Below are positions 43,406-53,299 of a stretch of DNA of 64,000 nucleotides, piece after piece. The notes beneath the pieces were generated by a model. The model searched no databases and was not told where the DNA came from. It saw nothing but the letters and a program-made list of their open reading frames with translations. Every line of letters starts with the position of its first letter. The first letter of the stretch is position 1. A program made the position numbers and the translations under genes. Source of the DNA: Bacilli bacterium (lineage in GTDB: Bacteria; Bacillota_I; Bacilli_A; RF39; UBA660); NCBI GenBank assembly GCA_017541325.1, contig JAFXZI010000001.1:71093-135092 (forward strand). Direction: 5' to 3'.

Positions 43406-45199
43406 TTATAATGATTCGTAGTATTTCTTTAACTTTTGTGCCATTAGTTTTCTACGTTCTTTCAAGAAATCTTCATAATTATCTATTGTCATATCAACAA
43501 AAGATCTAGGAATACAGTTTTCTTCCATATTCTTATATAAATCATCTAATGTATTAATAGCACCATATTTGTTTTCTTGACCATTGCATTGATCAATAAT
43601 AGATTTCATATAATCATTAGGAGCTTTTTTACCTATTTGAATATTAACTTCTGTTTGAAGCATAGCAAAGTTCGCAATTTGATTATAAATAGATCTATTA
43701 TCTTTACCATTCTTTTGAAGATAATCTTTAGGAAAAATGTGATGAACATCTCCTCTTCCTTCTATTAGAGTTCTAACATCAATATCTCTTGATAAGAACG
43801 CTCTATTATTTAACTTGATTTGAGCAATAACAAATGTCTTCCAATAAGGTGAACTTGCAACTGACGTATTGAAGTTTTCAACTAAAATATTATCCCAGAA
43901 TGTATCACCTAATCTTCTTTCTTCTTCTTCCTTAATATATTGAACAATATCTTCTGCTTCATTTAGTCTTCTTATATCTAAATCAAATTGTGATTCAGGC
44001 GAAGAAGTATATCTTTGAGTAATAATAGACATGATTACCCATCTTCTTACTAAAGATTCTATTTTATCTGGAGCAATTTGTTTTTCTCTTAATAATAAGT
44101 ATAAGATATATCCAAAGTTTAATACGTTTTGAGATCTAACTAAATCACCATCAATAATACCTGCTGATTTAAGTATCATTACATATCTTTCAAAATTACT
44201 TTGATTAACAAATTGTCTTACACCATCATATAACTTACTATAACTTTCAGCTACAACATCTTCTCTATACTCACGAGTTTCAAAATCACGACCTGATAAT
44301 AAACTTACTAAGTCTTGTAATTTACCTCTTTTAAATTTATATGTAAATGCGACTCTTAGTACATCTACATAGCTAGGAAGATATAAATCATCATTATTAT
44401 CTTTAATCCATGTAATCTTGTTAAATATATCTTTATTACTGAAGTCTTTATCATTTTCTTTAATATTATCAAAATCTATTGGTGTCTTAGCAAAATGGCA
44501 GAAATAATCGATGGCTTTTCTAATATCATTTCCGTTATATTCTTCATTAACACTAATCTTACTCATAGCAAAATCAGCTTGTGACAATACAACACCCTTA
44601 GAGTTAATTCTTACAAATATTTCTGTAACTACATCTATATCTAGTGCAGAACCCAGTTCAATTCTACCAATTGAAACATTTTTAATAGATCTAAGTTTAG
44701 TTACTCTGTTGCTTACTATATTAGCATCCATACCAAACTTTTTAGAATATTCACTAATAAAATCAAATGTATTAAAATCATCTCTCATGAAATCAGAAAT
44801 ATCTGATATCCATTCTTCTTGTTTTTCAATTGCTGGGTTATTAGTTTGAAATTCTTCTGTTTGAATATTAAAAGCTATCTTAATTTTTCTTTTCTTATAA
44901 TTATCATCTAATACTTCTTGGCCCAAAAGAGCTGCTGTTAAAGCTGTTACTCTTTGTTGACCATCAATTAAAATTTGTTTACCTTCAGAAGAAGTACCAT
45001 CTTTTAATTTAACATCTGGACTCTTCCAAGTAATAATATATCCAACAGGATATTCTCTATAAAGAGAGTCAATTAAATCTCTTACTTGAGTAGTATCCCA
45101 TACGAAAGGTCTTTGTATTTCAGGAATAGCTATTGTTCCATCTTTTACATAACCTAATAAAGTACTAACACTAACATTATTTACTTCAAATTTTGCCAT
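43406..45199 (-). CDS. DUF262 + HNH (GmrSD-like) protein, 597 aa
   Basis: The DUF262/GmrS-like N-terminal domain has IPEIQRPFVW (~24-33), YPVGYIITW and ILIDGQQRVTAL (~75-87), the nucleotide-binding DGQQR signature. The C-terminal third has GDVHHIFPKDYLQKNGKDN (~493-511), an HNH-type DUF1524-like nuclease with conserved His-His and a downstream Asn (EVNIQIGKKAPNDY). Full-length fusions of this kind include type IV restriction enzymes for modified DNA and BrxU. It follows hsdR by 8 bases and is cotranscribed with it, which would pair type I and type IV restriction in one locus. Confidence 0.85.
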   Translation of the reverse strand: MAKFEVNNVSVSTLLGYVKDGTIAIPEIQRPFVWDTTQVRDLIDSLYREYPVGYIITWKSPDVKLKDGTSSEGKQILIDGQQRVTALTAALLGQEVLDDNYKKRKIKIAFNIQTEEFQTNNPAIEKQEEWISDISDFMRDDFNTFDFISEYSKKFGMDANIVSNRVTKLRSIKNVSIGRIELGSALDIDVVTEIFVRINSKGVVLSQADFAMSKISVNEEYNGNDIRKAIDYFCHFAKTPIDFDNIKENDKDFSNKDIFNKITWIKDNNDDLYLPSYVDVLRVAFTYKFKRGKLQDLVSLLSGRDFETREYREDVVAESYSKLYDGVRQFVNQSNFERYVMILKSAGIIDGDLVRSQNVLNFGYILYLLLREKQIAPDKIESLVRRWVIMSIITQRYTSSPESQFDLDIRRLNEAEDIVQYIKEEEERRLGDTFWDNILVENFNTSVASSPYWKTFVIAQIKLNNRAFLSRDIDVRTLIEGRGDVHHIFPKDYLQKNGKDNRSIYNQIANFAMLQTEVNIQIGKKAPNDYMKSIIDQCNGQENKYGAINTLDDLYKNMEENCIPRSFVDMTIDNYEDFLKERRKLMAQKLKKYYESL

Positions 45200-45207
45200 A
45201 TTTCCTC

Positions 45208-48200
45208 CTATGCCTGCTTATAGCATCCATTTTCATTAATTATATTTATTATCATTACAATTATTTGAATAATATTCATATTCCCATTAAAGATGTCTGT
45301 AATACTACCATAACTAGTAAATGGATCTTCATTTAATATTCTCTTATCTATTACACCATTTTTAACAATATAATTTTTTATTAAATTAACGAATCTTGTT
45401 TGTTCAACACTTAAATCATTCTCATTAATATATTTAGCAAATAAATTATCAATAGCTTCTTTAGATAATCCAACCGTTTTTCTAACAAGCAAAATTAATG
45501 ATTCATTATTATAATTTAAATTAAATTCGTTTTCATTAGAGTTCAAATCATTAAATAATATTTTTTCTAATTGATTCAATTCTTCAGATGAGATCTTTTC
45601 ATTATTTCTAATCTTATTAATAATTTCATTATCCATATGATTTTTTAAATAGAAATTAACTTTTTTCTTATAATCAGTAAATTCTTCTTGTGTTACTTTA
45701 TTATCATCACTCTCAATTATATTAATATCATCGCTAAAATCTGTATAAACTATCTTTCTATCTACTTTATCAAGATATTTTATCAACTCTCTTAATGCTT
45801 CTCTTATTCTTTCTATTTCAAAAATATCAGAGTTTTTAATATAATTTTCTTGTCTAATTTTCTGAATATCTTCTTGTTTACTAGCTACATCAGGAACGGT
45901 TAGTTTTCTAACTAATCCATCACCAATATGAGCTAATCTACCAATTTCTCTATCAAACTTAATATTCAACATCTTACATAACTCAACAGATAACATTAAT
46001 TTATCAAACTGTTTAGCTGACTCTTCATTATCAGTAGACATAATTAATGCTGTTAAATTATCTTTTATTTCTTTAACCGAAATATCTGTTAAATTAGTCC
46101 AGTTAACTATATTCTTATATTTTTCTACATATTGTAACTTTTGTTTAACATCAAATTTTAATGTATTAAGAGAAGAAATAATATCTACCATTTCTTCCAT
46201 TAGAAGATTCTTATAATTAGTATATTCTTCATCATTTAAATATTCAGCTCTCTCAAGTTCTTTTATTAAATCTACTTTTAACTCAAACAAGAATTGAGAT
46301 AAGCTTAATCCCATAGTAGACTCTTTTCCTTTAGGGTTTTGTGAGAAGAATTCAAAATTTTGACATGCATCAAATATATAAAATTCTTTTTTATCTTTAC
46401 CTAATCCAAATAGGTCTTCACATAATCTAGTACCTCTACCTATCATTTGTAAAAATTTAACCTTAGATTTAACATCTTTAAAGAATACTAAATTAACTAT
46501 TTCTGGTATATCTATTCCTGTATCCAACATATCAACAGAAATAGCTATTTGAGGCATTTTATTACAATCTGAAAAGCTTTCTATTAAGCTTGTATAATAA
46601 TTAGTATGAATATCTATTACACTTGCAAATTTACCATTGTATTGTGGATATAAAGCATTAAATCTTTCTTGAATCTTTAATGCATGTTTATGATTTTTAG
46701 CAAAAATAATTGTTTTACCTAATTTATCATTGCTTTCAACTTTTAATCCTTTTTCCATTAAAGTTTCAAGAATTTTATCAATCGTATCTTCATTAAATAA
46801 CCATGAGTTAATAGCGGAAGCTGCTACTGTATCCACTACTTCTTCATCATCAGAGAATGTTTCTTCAAATTCTTCCTTATCCTCTTCAGATAACTGATCA
46901 TAATGTATACCTTCTCTAATAAATTTAGTAGAACATTCTATAGTATGATAATCCACTAAAAATCCATTTTCTACAGCTTCTTCATATTCGTAAGAATATG
47001 TTGGCATATTATCTTCAAGGTTAAATATCTTATACGTATTTTTATCCAAATCACTTCTAGGTGTTGCTGTTAATCCTAATAAATATCCATCAAAATAATC
47101 AAAAATTGCTTGATATTTTTTATAAATACTTCTATGTGCTTCATCTACAATAATTAAATCAAAATGACCTACTGTAAATAGTTTCTTACCATTTCTAGTT
47201 TTAACTTCATCAATAGCGTTCATCATAGTTTGATATGTTGAAAATACCATTCTAGCATTTTCAGCATTTTCCTTTTCTACAGTCAAATTAATTGTAGATA
47301 AATTAGGCATTAATTTATTAAAATTCTTCTTAGCTTGTTTTACTAATTCAGATCTATCTGCTAAAAATAATATATTTTTAGCCCAATTATATTTGGTTAA
47401 AATATCAACAATAGAAATAGCTGTTCTAGTTTTACCAGTTCCAGTAGCCATTACCAATAAACCTTTTCTTAATTTATGATTTAAGTCATCACAAAAAGCT
47501 TTAATAGCTTCTTGTTGATAAGTTCTATTAGTAATTTCTTCATTAATATGAATATTATTTAAATCTTTTCTTAGACTTCTTCTATCAATTAATAATTGAA
47601 GTTCATCTTGATTATAATATCCTGCTACTTTTCTAGGAGGATAACTCATATCATCCCACATATAAATATTAAATCCGTTAGTATAGTAAATAACTGGTCT
47701 TTGACCATATTTAACTTCTAAACAATCAGCATATAATTTAGCTTGTTGTTGTCCTACATGAGCATCTTTAGTTGTTCTTTTAGCTTCAACTAAGCCTACT
47801 GGTTTACCATTAGCACCCATTAAAACATAATCAACATATCCTTCATTTGATTTATTGGGCATACCTTCAACAGGTAATTCTTCAATAACATTATTATTGA
47901 TTTCCCAACCGGCTATTGCTAAATCAACATCAATATAATTTTTTCTAGTTTTAAATTCTGAAATATCTTCAATATCAAAAGGAATATATGTTTTCTTTTC
48001 TTCTTTTGTTTTCTTAGTAGTTTTTCTTAATTGCTCATATTGTTTTTGTAATTCTTCTATAGTTTTTTCTTTGGATTCTAATTGAGATAATAGTTCTATT
48101 TTCTCTTTTTCTAAAGTTTTATTATTTTCTGTTTCAGGTTCAAGAGTTTCATCAAATTTATGTTCAACATAATTATCACAATACAAATAAGTTAACCACA

Positions 48201-48555
48201 AAATGAAATCATGTAAGTTCTTTAAAGCTACTAAAGCTTGAGTCTTAGTTATTTTAATATTACTATGAATAGCATTATTACCTAATTTTTGAATATATAC
48301 TAATTCACTATGAAGTGTATCATCAATTATATTTCTAAAAGTACGATCATAAATAAGAGTTGCTAAAGTTTGTTGATAAGGTATAACTAACTCTCCATCA
48401 ACACCATAAACCCATTTAATTCCTAATTCTAATGCTTTTCTAGTTAATACAGCACAAGTTGCTGGTGTAACAACTAATCCCTTTTCTGCTTCAATACAAG
48501 CTTGTTTAATATCAACTAATCTAGTATCAGATATAAATTCAAAATTCGACTTCAT
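45208..48555 (-). CDS. hsdR: Type I restriction enzyme R subunit (HsdR), 1115 aa
   Basis: Start at 48555 chosen for its GGGAG site; the frame stays open upstream and would overlap hsdS'. Domains in order: DUF4145-like N-terminus (~20-140), coiled coil (~155-195), PD-(D/E)xK nuclease core VDYVLMGANGKPVGLVEAKR (~235-265), SF2 helicase with ATGTGKTRTA (Walker A), VDEAHRS, GLTATPR and QMIGRGTRL, and a helical C-terminal domain. It cuts unmodified DNA after ATP-driven translocation together with HsdM and HsdS. EcoEI/EcoR124-like layout. Confidence 0.92.
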   Translation of the reverse strand: MKSNFEFISDTRLVDIKQACIEAEKGLVVTPATCAVLTRKALELGIKWVYGVDGELVIPYQQTLATLIYDRTFRNIIDDTLHSELVYIQKLGNNAIHSNIKITKTQALVALKNLHDFILWLTYLYCDNYVEHKFDETLEPETENNKTLEKEKIELLSQLESKEKTIEELQKQYEQLRKTTKKTKEEKKTYIPFDIEDISEFKTRKNYIDVDLAIAGWEINNNVIEELPVEGMPNKSNEGYVDYVLMGANGKPVGLVEAKRTTKDAHVGQQQAKLYADCLEVKYGQRPVIYYTNGFNIYMWDDMSYPPRKVAGYYNQDELQLLIDRRSLRKDLNNIHINEEITNRTYQQEAIKAFCDDLNHKLRKGLLVMATGTGKTRTAISIVDILTKYNWAKNILFLADRSELVKQAKKNFNKLMPNLSTINLTVEKENAENARMVFSTYQTMMNAIDEVKTRNGKKLFTVGHFDLIIVDEAHRSIYKKYQAIFDYFDGYLLGLTATPRSDLDKNTYKIFNLEDNMPTYSYEYEEAVENGFLVDYHTIECSTKFIREGIHYDQLSEEDKEEFEETFSDDEEVVDTVAASAINSWLFNEDTIDKILETLMEKGLKVESNDKLGKTIIFAKNHKHALKIQERFNALYPQYNGKFASVIDIHTNYYTSLIESFSDCNKMPQIAISVDMLDTGIDIPEIVNLVFFKDVKSKVKFLQMIGRGTRLCEDLFGLGKDKKEFYIFDACQNFEFFSQNPKGKESTMGLSLSQFLFELKVDLIKELERAEYLNDEEYTNYKNLLMEEMVDIISSLNTLKFDVKQKLQYVEKYKNIVNWTNLTDISVKEIKDNLTALIMSTDNEESAKQFDKLMLSVELCKMLNIKFDREIGRLAHIGDGLVRKLTVPDVASKQEDIQKIRQENYIKNSDIFEIERIREALRELIKYLDKVDRKIVYTDFSDDINIIESDDNKVTQEEFTDYKKKVNFYLKNHMDNEIINKIRNNEKISSEELNQLEKILFNDLNSNENEFNLNYNNESLILLVRKTVGLSKEAIDNLFAKYINENDLSVEQTRFVNLIKNYIVKNGVIDKRILNEDPFTSYGSITDIFNGNMNIIQIIVMIINIINENGCYKQA

Positions 48556-48578
48556 AAATCCAACTCCCATTAAGTAAC

Positions 48579-49157
48579 CTAACATTTATATTTTAGCATA
48601 TTTTCGGTATATTTTAAACTATTAAGCACTTTATTAAATTTCTGTTTATCGGCTTGATTTACTAACTTTGAAAATTTGTTTTGAAGTTCCATAGGTGGTT
48701 TTTGGATAATTAAAGGTTCAATATCTTTATTATTAATTTGAGGTACAGATGAACCATTATTTAAACTTCCTAAGTCAACAAAAGAAAAATAATAATATAA
48801 ATAATCAGAATTAATACTATTTTTAGGTGTAACCCCCATTATATTTAAATCAGCACATATTGGATATTTTGTTAATCTTTTTTTATTTGTACCAATTGCT
48901 CCACCTCTTTTAGGAAAAATTACCGTTCCATTATCAAATACACCTTTACCAGCAGTGTTTTCAGAAACCATATGTGACGACTTAGTTATGTATTTTTCAT
49001 TACCTTGTATATTCATATCACCAACTTTTACGTATAAAACTTTTCCACCTTCATTTTCTTTATCTACAGGCAATGAATTTCCACTTTTTAAAGAACAACA
49101 CTCACCAATTTTAATTGTTTCCCATTTCTTATTATTTAAAAAAGGATCACCAAACAT
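48579..49157 (-). CDS. hsdS: Partial HsdS: silent specificity cassette with one target-recognition domain, 192 aa
   Basis: It begins MFGDPFLNNKKWETIKIGECC, which is normally the middle of an HsdS, after the KSQFVEMFGDP hinge. One TRD (~12-160) and the conserved helical region (MELQNKFSKLVNQADKQKF) follow. No good ribosome binding site precedes the ATG, which lies inside the recombination-site copy at 49152-49175. A 16-base block, AAATTTCTGTTTATCG on the plus strand, near its 3' end is identical to one in the full hsdS (50293-50308). Most likely a donor cassette for HsdS variation. Confidence 0.8.
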   Translation of the reverse strand: MFGDPFLNNKKWETIKIGECCSLKSGNSLPVDKENEGGKVLYVKVGDMNIQGNEKYITKSSHMVSENTAGKGVFDNGTVIFPKRGGAIGTNKKRLTKYPICADLNIMGVTPKNSINSDYLYYYFSFVDLGSLNNGSSVPQINNKDIEPLIIQKPPMELQNKFSKLVNQADKQKFNKVLNSLKYTENMLKYKC

Positions 49158-49175
49158 CTCAACAAACTGAGATTT
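49152..49175. other. Recombination site copy A at an hsdS cassette border
   Basis: ATCTCA (49156-49161), spacer ACAAAC, TGAGAT (49168-49173): inverted arms with a 6-base asymmetric spacer, as in tyrosine-recombinase core sites. The 24-base copy is identical to copy B. It lies 4 bases from the recombinase stop codon. Confidence 0.65.
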
Positions 49176-49179
49176 GAAA

Positions 49180-50157
49180 TTAACAAATATATTTATGATG
49201 AGATATTTTTACATTATTTTGATTAACCATAGCATATTGGAGTGTTGTGTCTATTTTGGCATGACCTAATAATCTTTGGACTTGTTCTATTGGCATTCCT
49301 TTATCTATAGCTCTAGTAGCTAAAGTCCTTCTAAATTTATGAGGATGGACCCTATGTAATTCTAAATCGTTACCTATCTTTCTTAATCTAACTTCTACTC
49401 CACTTATTTCTAACCTATCATGTGGTTCTTGTAAACTTACAAACAATGCTGGATTATTATCTTTTCTCGTTTCAATATACTTTTCCAAATGCAACTTAGT
49501 TCTTGCATCAAAATAAACTTCTCTTTCTTTGCTTCCTTTTCCCAAAACAATGCAAGATCTATTTTCAAAATCTATATCAGAAATATTAAGTTTTACAAGT
49601 TCTCCTACTCTAACACCAGTTGAAGATAAAAAATCAATTAATGCTAAATCTCTAATTTCATCACAACCATCTCTTAATTTTTCTAGATCCTCATCAGAAT
49701 ATGTTCCCCTAACAACTTTATTAGTTTTTATTTTATGAATTCTTCTAATTGGACTTTTTATAATATAGTCTTCATCTTCTAACCAAGAGAAAAAACTAGA
49801 TAATATTCTTCTAACATTATCTATCGTCACTTTACTACACATATTTTTTTCTTGATAATTCGATAAATAATTTCTAAGATCATCTGTTTCAATTTTTTTA
49901 ACATCTTTATTGATTTCATCTAACATATTTTCAATCGTTGTTTGATAATAATTAATTGTTCTTTCAGAACATCCTTCAATCTTTTTAGAAGATATAAACA
50001 ATGTACAATAATCAATAGATATATCTTCCTTAATACATTCACTTACCTCATAATTATAAAAATTATGTTGTAATACATCATTTAATTTTTCTAGTTGATA
50101 ATTATTAAGATATGAATTCATATCAGAATTTATTGTTCTAATTAGTTCATCTTTCAT
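49180..50157 (-). CDS. Tyrosine recombinase of the hsdS locus, 325 aa
   Basis: SAM-like N-terminal DNA-binding domain (~50-150) and a full catalytic domain (~165-320). All active residues are visible: Arg in STGVRVGELV, Lys in GKGSKERE, HPHKFRRT (His, Arg), LGHAKIDTT (His) and Tyr in LQYAMVN. It is of the XerC/D-like group that accompanies type I systems and shuffles hsdS domains. The gene sits between the active and the silent hsdS, behind a terminator, with its own TATAAT box near 50200. It reads in the same direction as the hsd genes. Confidence 0.88.
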   Translation of the reverse strand: MKDELIRTINSDMNSYLNNYQLEKLNDVLQHNFYNYEVSECIKEDISIDYCTLFISSKKIEGCSERTINYYQTTIENMLDEINKDVKKIETDDLRNYLSNYQEKNMCSKVTIDNVRRILSSFFSWLEDEDYIIKSPIRRIHKIKTNKVVRGTYSDEDLEKLRDGCDEIRDLALIDFLSSTGVRVGELVKLNISDIDFENRSCIVLGKGSKEREVYFDARTKLHLEKYIETRKDNNPALFVSLQEPHDRLEISGVEVRLRKIGNDLELHRVHPHKFRRTLATRAIDKGMPIEQVQRLLGHAKIDTTLQYAMVNQNNVKISHHKYIC

Positions 50158-50209
50158 ATAACATCAATCCCCCTTCTTTTAGAACGATTAATATTATACA
50201 TTTATGCAT

Positions 50210-50239
50210 AAAAAAGAGCACTTTAGCCAAAGTACTCTT
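50210..50239 (-). terminator. Terminator after hsdS
   Basis: AAGAGCACTTT pairs with AAAGTACTCTT (one G-U) and is followed by a T-run on the minus strand. It splits the hsd locus into an hsdM-hsdS unit and an int-hsdS'-hsdR-DUF262 unit. Confidence 0.65.
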
Positions 50240-51266
50240 GCATTAATGAAGCTTGTAATTCTTCTAATTTTTTTAATTGCTTTTCAAATTCAAATTTCTG
50301 TTTATCGATTTGTTTAACAAACTCTGCAAATTTATTTTGTAGCTCTATTGGTGCTAATGGAAGGTCTATATTATATACATCATCTTTAGTTATAGCTTTA
50401 AATGTACTTCCTGTTCCTTTTGAAGAAAGATCATCTTGTATTGTGTTTAATGCATTATATAAAAATTCATTATTTGTTAATCCTAATTTTGAAGTAATTG
50501 CACATAAGCCTCTACCAATGCAGCAATCACAAGAAGAAATGTTTACAGGTCCTACTGGAGCTCTTACCGACATTAGAACATCATTTTTATATGCTAATTT
50601 TGTAGGTTGATTTGTCCAATGTCTAACTATAGTAAATTTATCTCCATAATCTGCTTTTCCTTGAAAAAATGGAATACCATCTCCAGAATTATTATAAGAT
50701 GAGGATGATGGAGATTGCCCCATAGTTATATCAGCTATCTCATGTAATTTAACAATCTCACAGTTCTTAAACATCTCAACAAACTGAGATTTTATTATTT
50801 CATCAAATTTTAATATTTCATTTTTCTTAATTAGTATTCCATTTTCGATTTTTTCAAATAATTTAACGATATTTTTTTGTTCTGACAATGGTAAAATTTT
50901 TATCATTACTTTGTTTAAACTATTAATTGTTATTTGAGGTTGAGCAGACCCTGATATGACATTTTTCATATCATAATTTTTAAGATAAAAATATAAATAC
51001 TTTATATCACATTTAGAAGTATCTAAATTATCCAAACACATAGCATTTCCGTTTATATAAGAATAAGGTTCAGAGATGTGAACATTTCCACATGTAGCAC
51101 CTCTACACGTAATCATCAATGTTTTTTCTTTATGATTATAATCATCATATTTTCCAATTATACCATTTGCTCCATAGACTAAATATTTTCCGTCATCAAT
51201 CAATTCACTTGTTGCCAAGGTCTTCCATTGCTTTGGGTTACATAAATCAGTTAGCTTATACTGCAT
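50223..51266 (-). CDS. hsdS: Type I specificity subunit HsdS with two target-recognition domains, 347 aa
   Basis: The start at 51266 has a very strong GAGGAGG site 6 bases upstream. TRD-a covers ~1-135 (QWKTL, GNVHISEPYSY), then a conserved helical hinge with FDEIIKSQFVEMF (~150-166). TRD-b follows (~170-310, DITMGQSPSS, FFQGKADYG), then the terminal conserved helix ELQNKFAEFVKQIDKQKFEFEKQLKKLEELQASL. It determines the DNA target of the HsdM/HsdR complex. Copies B and C of the recombination site lie at its internal hinge and its 5' edge. Confidence 0.88.
   Translation of the reverse strand: MQYKLTDLCNPKQWKTLATSELIDDGKYLVYGANGIIGKYDDYNHKEKTLMITCRGATCGNVHISEPYSYINGNAMCLDNLDTSKCDIKYLYFYLKNYDMKNVISGSAQPQITINSLNKVMIKILPLSEQKNIVKLFEKIENGILIKKNEILKFDEIIKSQFVEMFKNCEIVKLHEIADITMGQSPSSSSYNNSGDGIPFFQGKADYGDKFTIVRHWTNQPTKLAYKNDVLMSVRAPVGPVNISSCDCCIGRGLCAITSKLGLTNNEFLYNALNTIQDDLSSKGTGSTFKAITKDDVYNIDLPLAPIELQNKFAEFVKQIDKQKFEFEKQLKKLEELQASLMQEYFG
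50769..50792. other. Recombination site copy B inside hsdS
   Basis: Same 24 bases as copy A, with ATCTCA-ACAAAC-TGAGAT at 50773-50790. It encodes the KSQFVEMF hinge, so exchange here swaps TRDs in frame. Confidence 0.65.
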
Positions 51267-51825
51267 AAACATCCTCCTCAACAAACTGAGATTTGACTAA
51301 TTCATCTAATCTTTTTAATTGTTTGTTTTTTATCTTTATCATATTTGATATTTTTGAAATCCTTGAAATAATTTTATCTTGAAGTGATAATTCCGGTACA
51401 GGTATTAACATTTCTTTAACATACCCCTGAGATATATGTTTTTGTGCTCCACCATAGCAATCAGAAAGAATCTTATTTCTTATACTAATTAAATAATTAA
51501 ACAAATACATTGGTCGACATTTATCATTTGGTAATATTCCTGTAACCGATTGATTTGCTGACGTTTCTATATTTAATATCCCAATTTTTCCTGCAGTGGC
51601 ACCTGTTAATGCTATTACAACAGTATCCTTAGGCATAATTTTAGCGCTTGAATTATTAAGACCTTTTTCAGTAATATATTTATCTGCATTATTGATAATT
51701 CCATCTTTACAAGAGCCACTTTGAATCCATGGTATAGTTCCATTTTCCCAATATTCTGCAACTGTTGTTGATGGAGTACCTCCAGTAATTACATCTGCAA
51801 AGTCCTTTACTTTTAAATATTCCAT
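51256..51825 (-). CDS. hsdS: Half-size HsdS with one target-recognition domain, 189 aa
   Basis: Its ATG overlaps the hsdM stop by one base. One TRD (~5-145, VITGGTPSTTVAEYWENGTIPWIQSG) and the first helical region (QLKRLDELVKSQFVE) are present, then the frame ends EDVYAV. At the site copy C, four extra bases (GAGG) shift the frame. Without them the reading would continue into the next hsdS. Half-size HsdS proteins can work as dimers, so this may be active on its own. Confidence 0.8.
   Translation of the reverse strand: MEYLKVKDFADVITGGTPSTTVAEYWENGTIPWIQSGSCKDGIINNADKYITEKGLNNSSAKIMPKDTVVIALTGATAGKIGILNIETSANQSVTGILPNDKCRPMYLFNYLISIRNKILSDCYGGAQKHISQGYVKEMLIPVPELSLQDKIISRISKISNMIKIKNKQLKRLDELVKSQFVEEDVYAV
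51267..51294. other. Recombination site copy C with a 4-base insertion
   Basis: The right arm and spacer (ACAAAC-TGAGAT, 51281-51292) are kept, but the left arm is altered by an extra CTCC. On the coding strand this creates GAGGAGG, the ribosome binding site of the downstream hsdS. Confidence 0.6.
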
Positions 51826-53273
51826 TATAACAACTCCTCAAGCTCTTTTAATTGTTTTTGGAATTCTTCTTCCATATCCATTATTTCTTTTAATATTACT
51901 TTTGGATTTTCATATTCCACTTTTTCTTGAACAATTTCTTTATATTTATTAATTGATAAATCATATCCATTATTAACTATTTCATCTTTAGTAACAAAGA
52001 ATGACTTATCTGTTCTTTTTCTATCAACTTCTTTATCAAGATGTTTAAATCTTTCAACTATATCTGGAATATCTGATTCACTAATTTTAGTACGTTTTGC
52101 ATCTAAGCTAAATCCATCAGCTTGCATATCATAGAACCAAACTTTATCTGTTCCACCTGTAGTTGTTTTTGTAAATACTAATACTGCAGTTGAAACACCA
52201 GCGTAAGGTTGAAATACTCCACTTGGCATTGATACAACAGCTTCTAGTTTATTATTTTCAATCAATTCTTTTCTAATAGCTTTATGAGCATTACTACTTC
52301 CAAATAATACACCATCTGGAACTATACATGCACATCTACCACCTATCTTTAATGCTCTTAAGAACAATGTTAAGAATAGTAATTCTGTTTTTTTAGTATT
52401 ACATACTTTCAATAATGATGGAGATGTTCTTTCAGTATCAATTGTTCCTTTAAATGGTGGATTTGCTAAAATAATTGAATATTTTTCTTCATCTTTGTTA
52501 TCTTCAGATACGGAATCTTTATAATCAATATTAGGATTATCTATACCATGCAACATCATATTCATAGCACTTAATCTTAACATAGTAGTATCTGTATCGA
52601 ATCCATAAAACATTTCATTATTAAAATGATATTTCAATGTGTCATTTTCAAATATTTCTTTATGATTTTCTCTTAAATACTCTCCTGTTTCAACTAAGAA
52701 TCCACCTGAACCACATGCTGGATCACAAATAATATCATTAGGTAATGGATCTATCATTTCTATCATCATTTTTATTATGTGTCTTGGTGTTCTAAATTGT
52801 CCTAAATCTCCTGAAGATTGTAGTTTAGATAACATATATTCATATACATCACCTTTAGTATCTCTTTCTTTCATTGGAATAGAATCAATTTTACTAACAA
52901 CTTTTTCTAATACTAATGGAGTTGGTACTGCGAATATTGCACTTTCCATATATCTTGAAAAAGATGATTCTTTACTAGGTTGTAAATTTTTAATAAATGG
53001 GAATACTTTTTCTGATACAACTTTATACATTTCTGGAGCTGACATATTTTTAAATTTACTCCACCTACATTCTTGATGTTCCTCATCAAATATTCTATTA
53101 AATTTTACCTCTAGTAATTGCTCTGTTTGTTCGTTAGTAGTTTCAATATCATCTAACCCTTTTATAAATAATAAATATGTTATTTGTTCAATTACAGTTA
53201 ATGGATTTGCTACCCCACCTGCAAAAAAATCATTCCAAACTTGATCTATTTTATTTTGTATTGTTTTTTCCAT
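51825..53273 (-). CDS. hsdM: Type I DNA adenine-N6 methyltransferase subunit HsdM, 482 aa
   Basis: HsdM N-terminal helical domain (~1-125), then the N6-adenine methyltransferase domain with DPACGSGGFLVET (AdoMet binding, ~185-197) and ANPPFKGT (the NPPF catalytic motif, ~271-278). The C-terminal region runs FSLDAKRTKISESDIP...NGYDLSINKYK. It methylates host DNA at the site chosen by HsdS and forms the core of the restriction complex. AGGAGG precedes the start. Confidence 0.93.
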   Translation of the reverse strand: MEKTIQNKIDQVWNDFFAGGVANPLTVIEQITYLLFIKGLDDIETTNEQTEQLLEVKFNRIFDEEHQECRWSKFKNMSAPEMYKVVSEKVFPFIKNLQPSKESSFSRYMESAIFAVPTPLVLEKVVSKIDSIPMKERDTKGDVYEYMLSKLQSSGDLGQFRTPRHIIKMMIEMIDPLPNDIICDPACGSGGFLVETGEYLRENHKEIFENDTLKYHFNNEMFYGFDTDTTMLRLSAMNMMLHGIDNPNIDYKDSVSEDNKDEEKYSIILANPPFKGTIDTERTSPSLLKVCNTKKTELLFLTLFLRALKIGGRCACIVPDGVLFGSSNAHKAIRKELIENNKLEAVVSMPSGVFQPYAGVSTAVLVFTKTTTGGTDKVWFYDMQADGFSLDAKRTKISESDIPDIVERFKHLDKEVDRKRTDKSFFVTKDEIVNNGYDLSINKYKEIVQEKVEYENPKVILKEIMDMEEEFQKQLKELEELL

Positions 53274-53299
53274 TATATCCTCCTATTAACTATTCTTAT

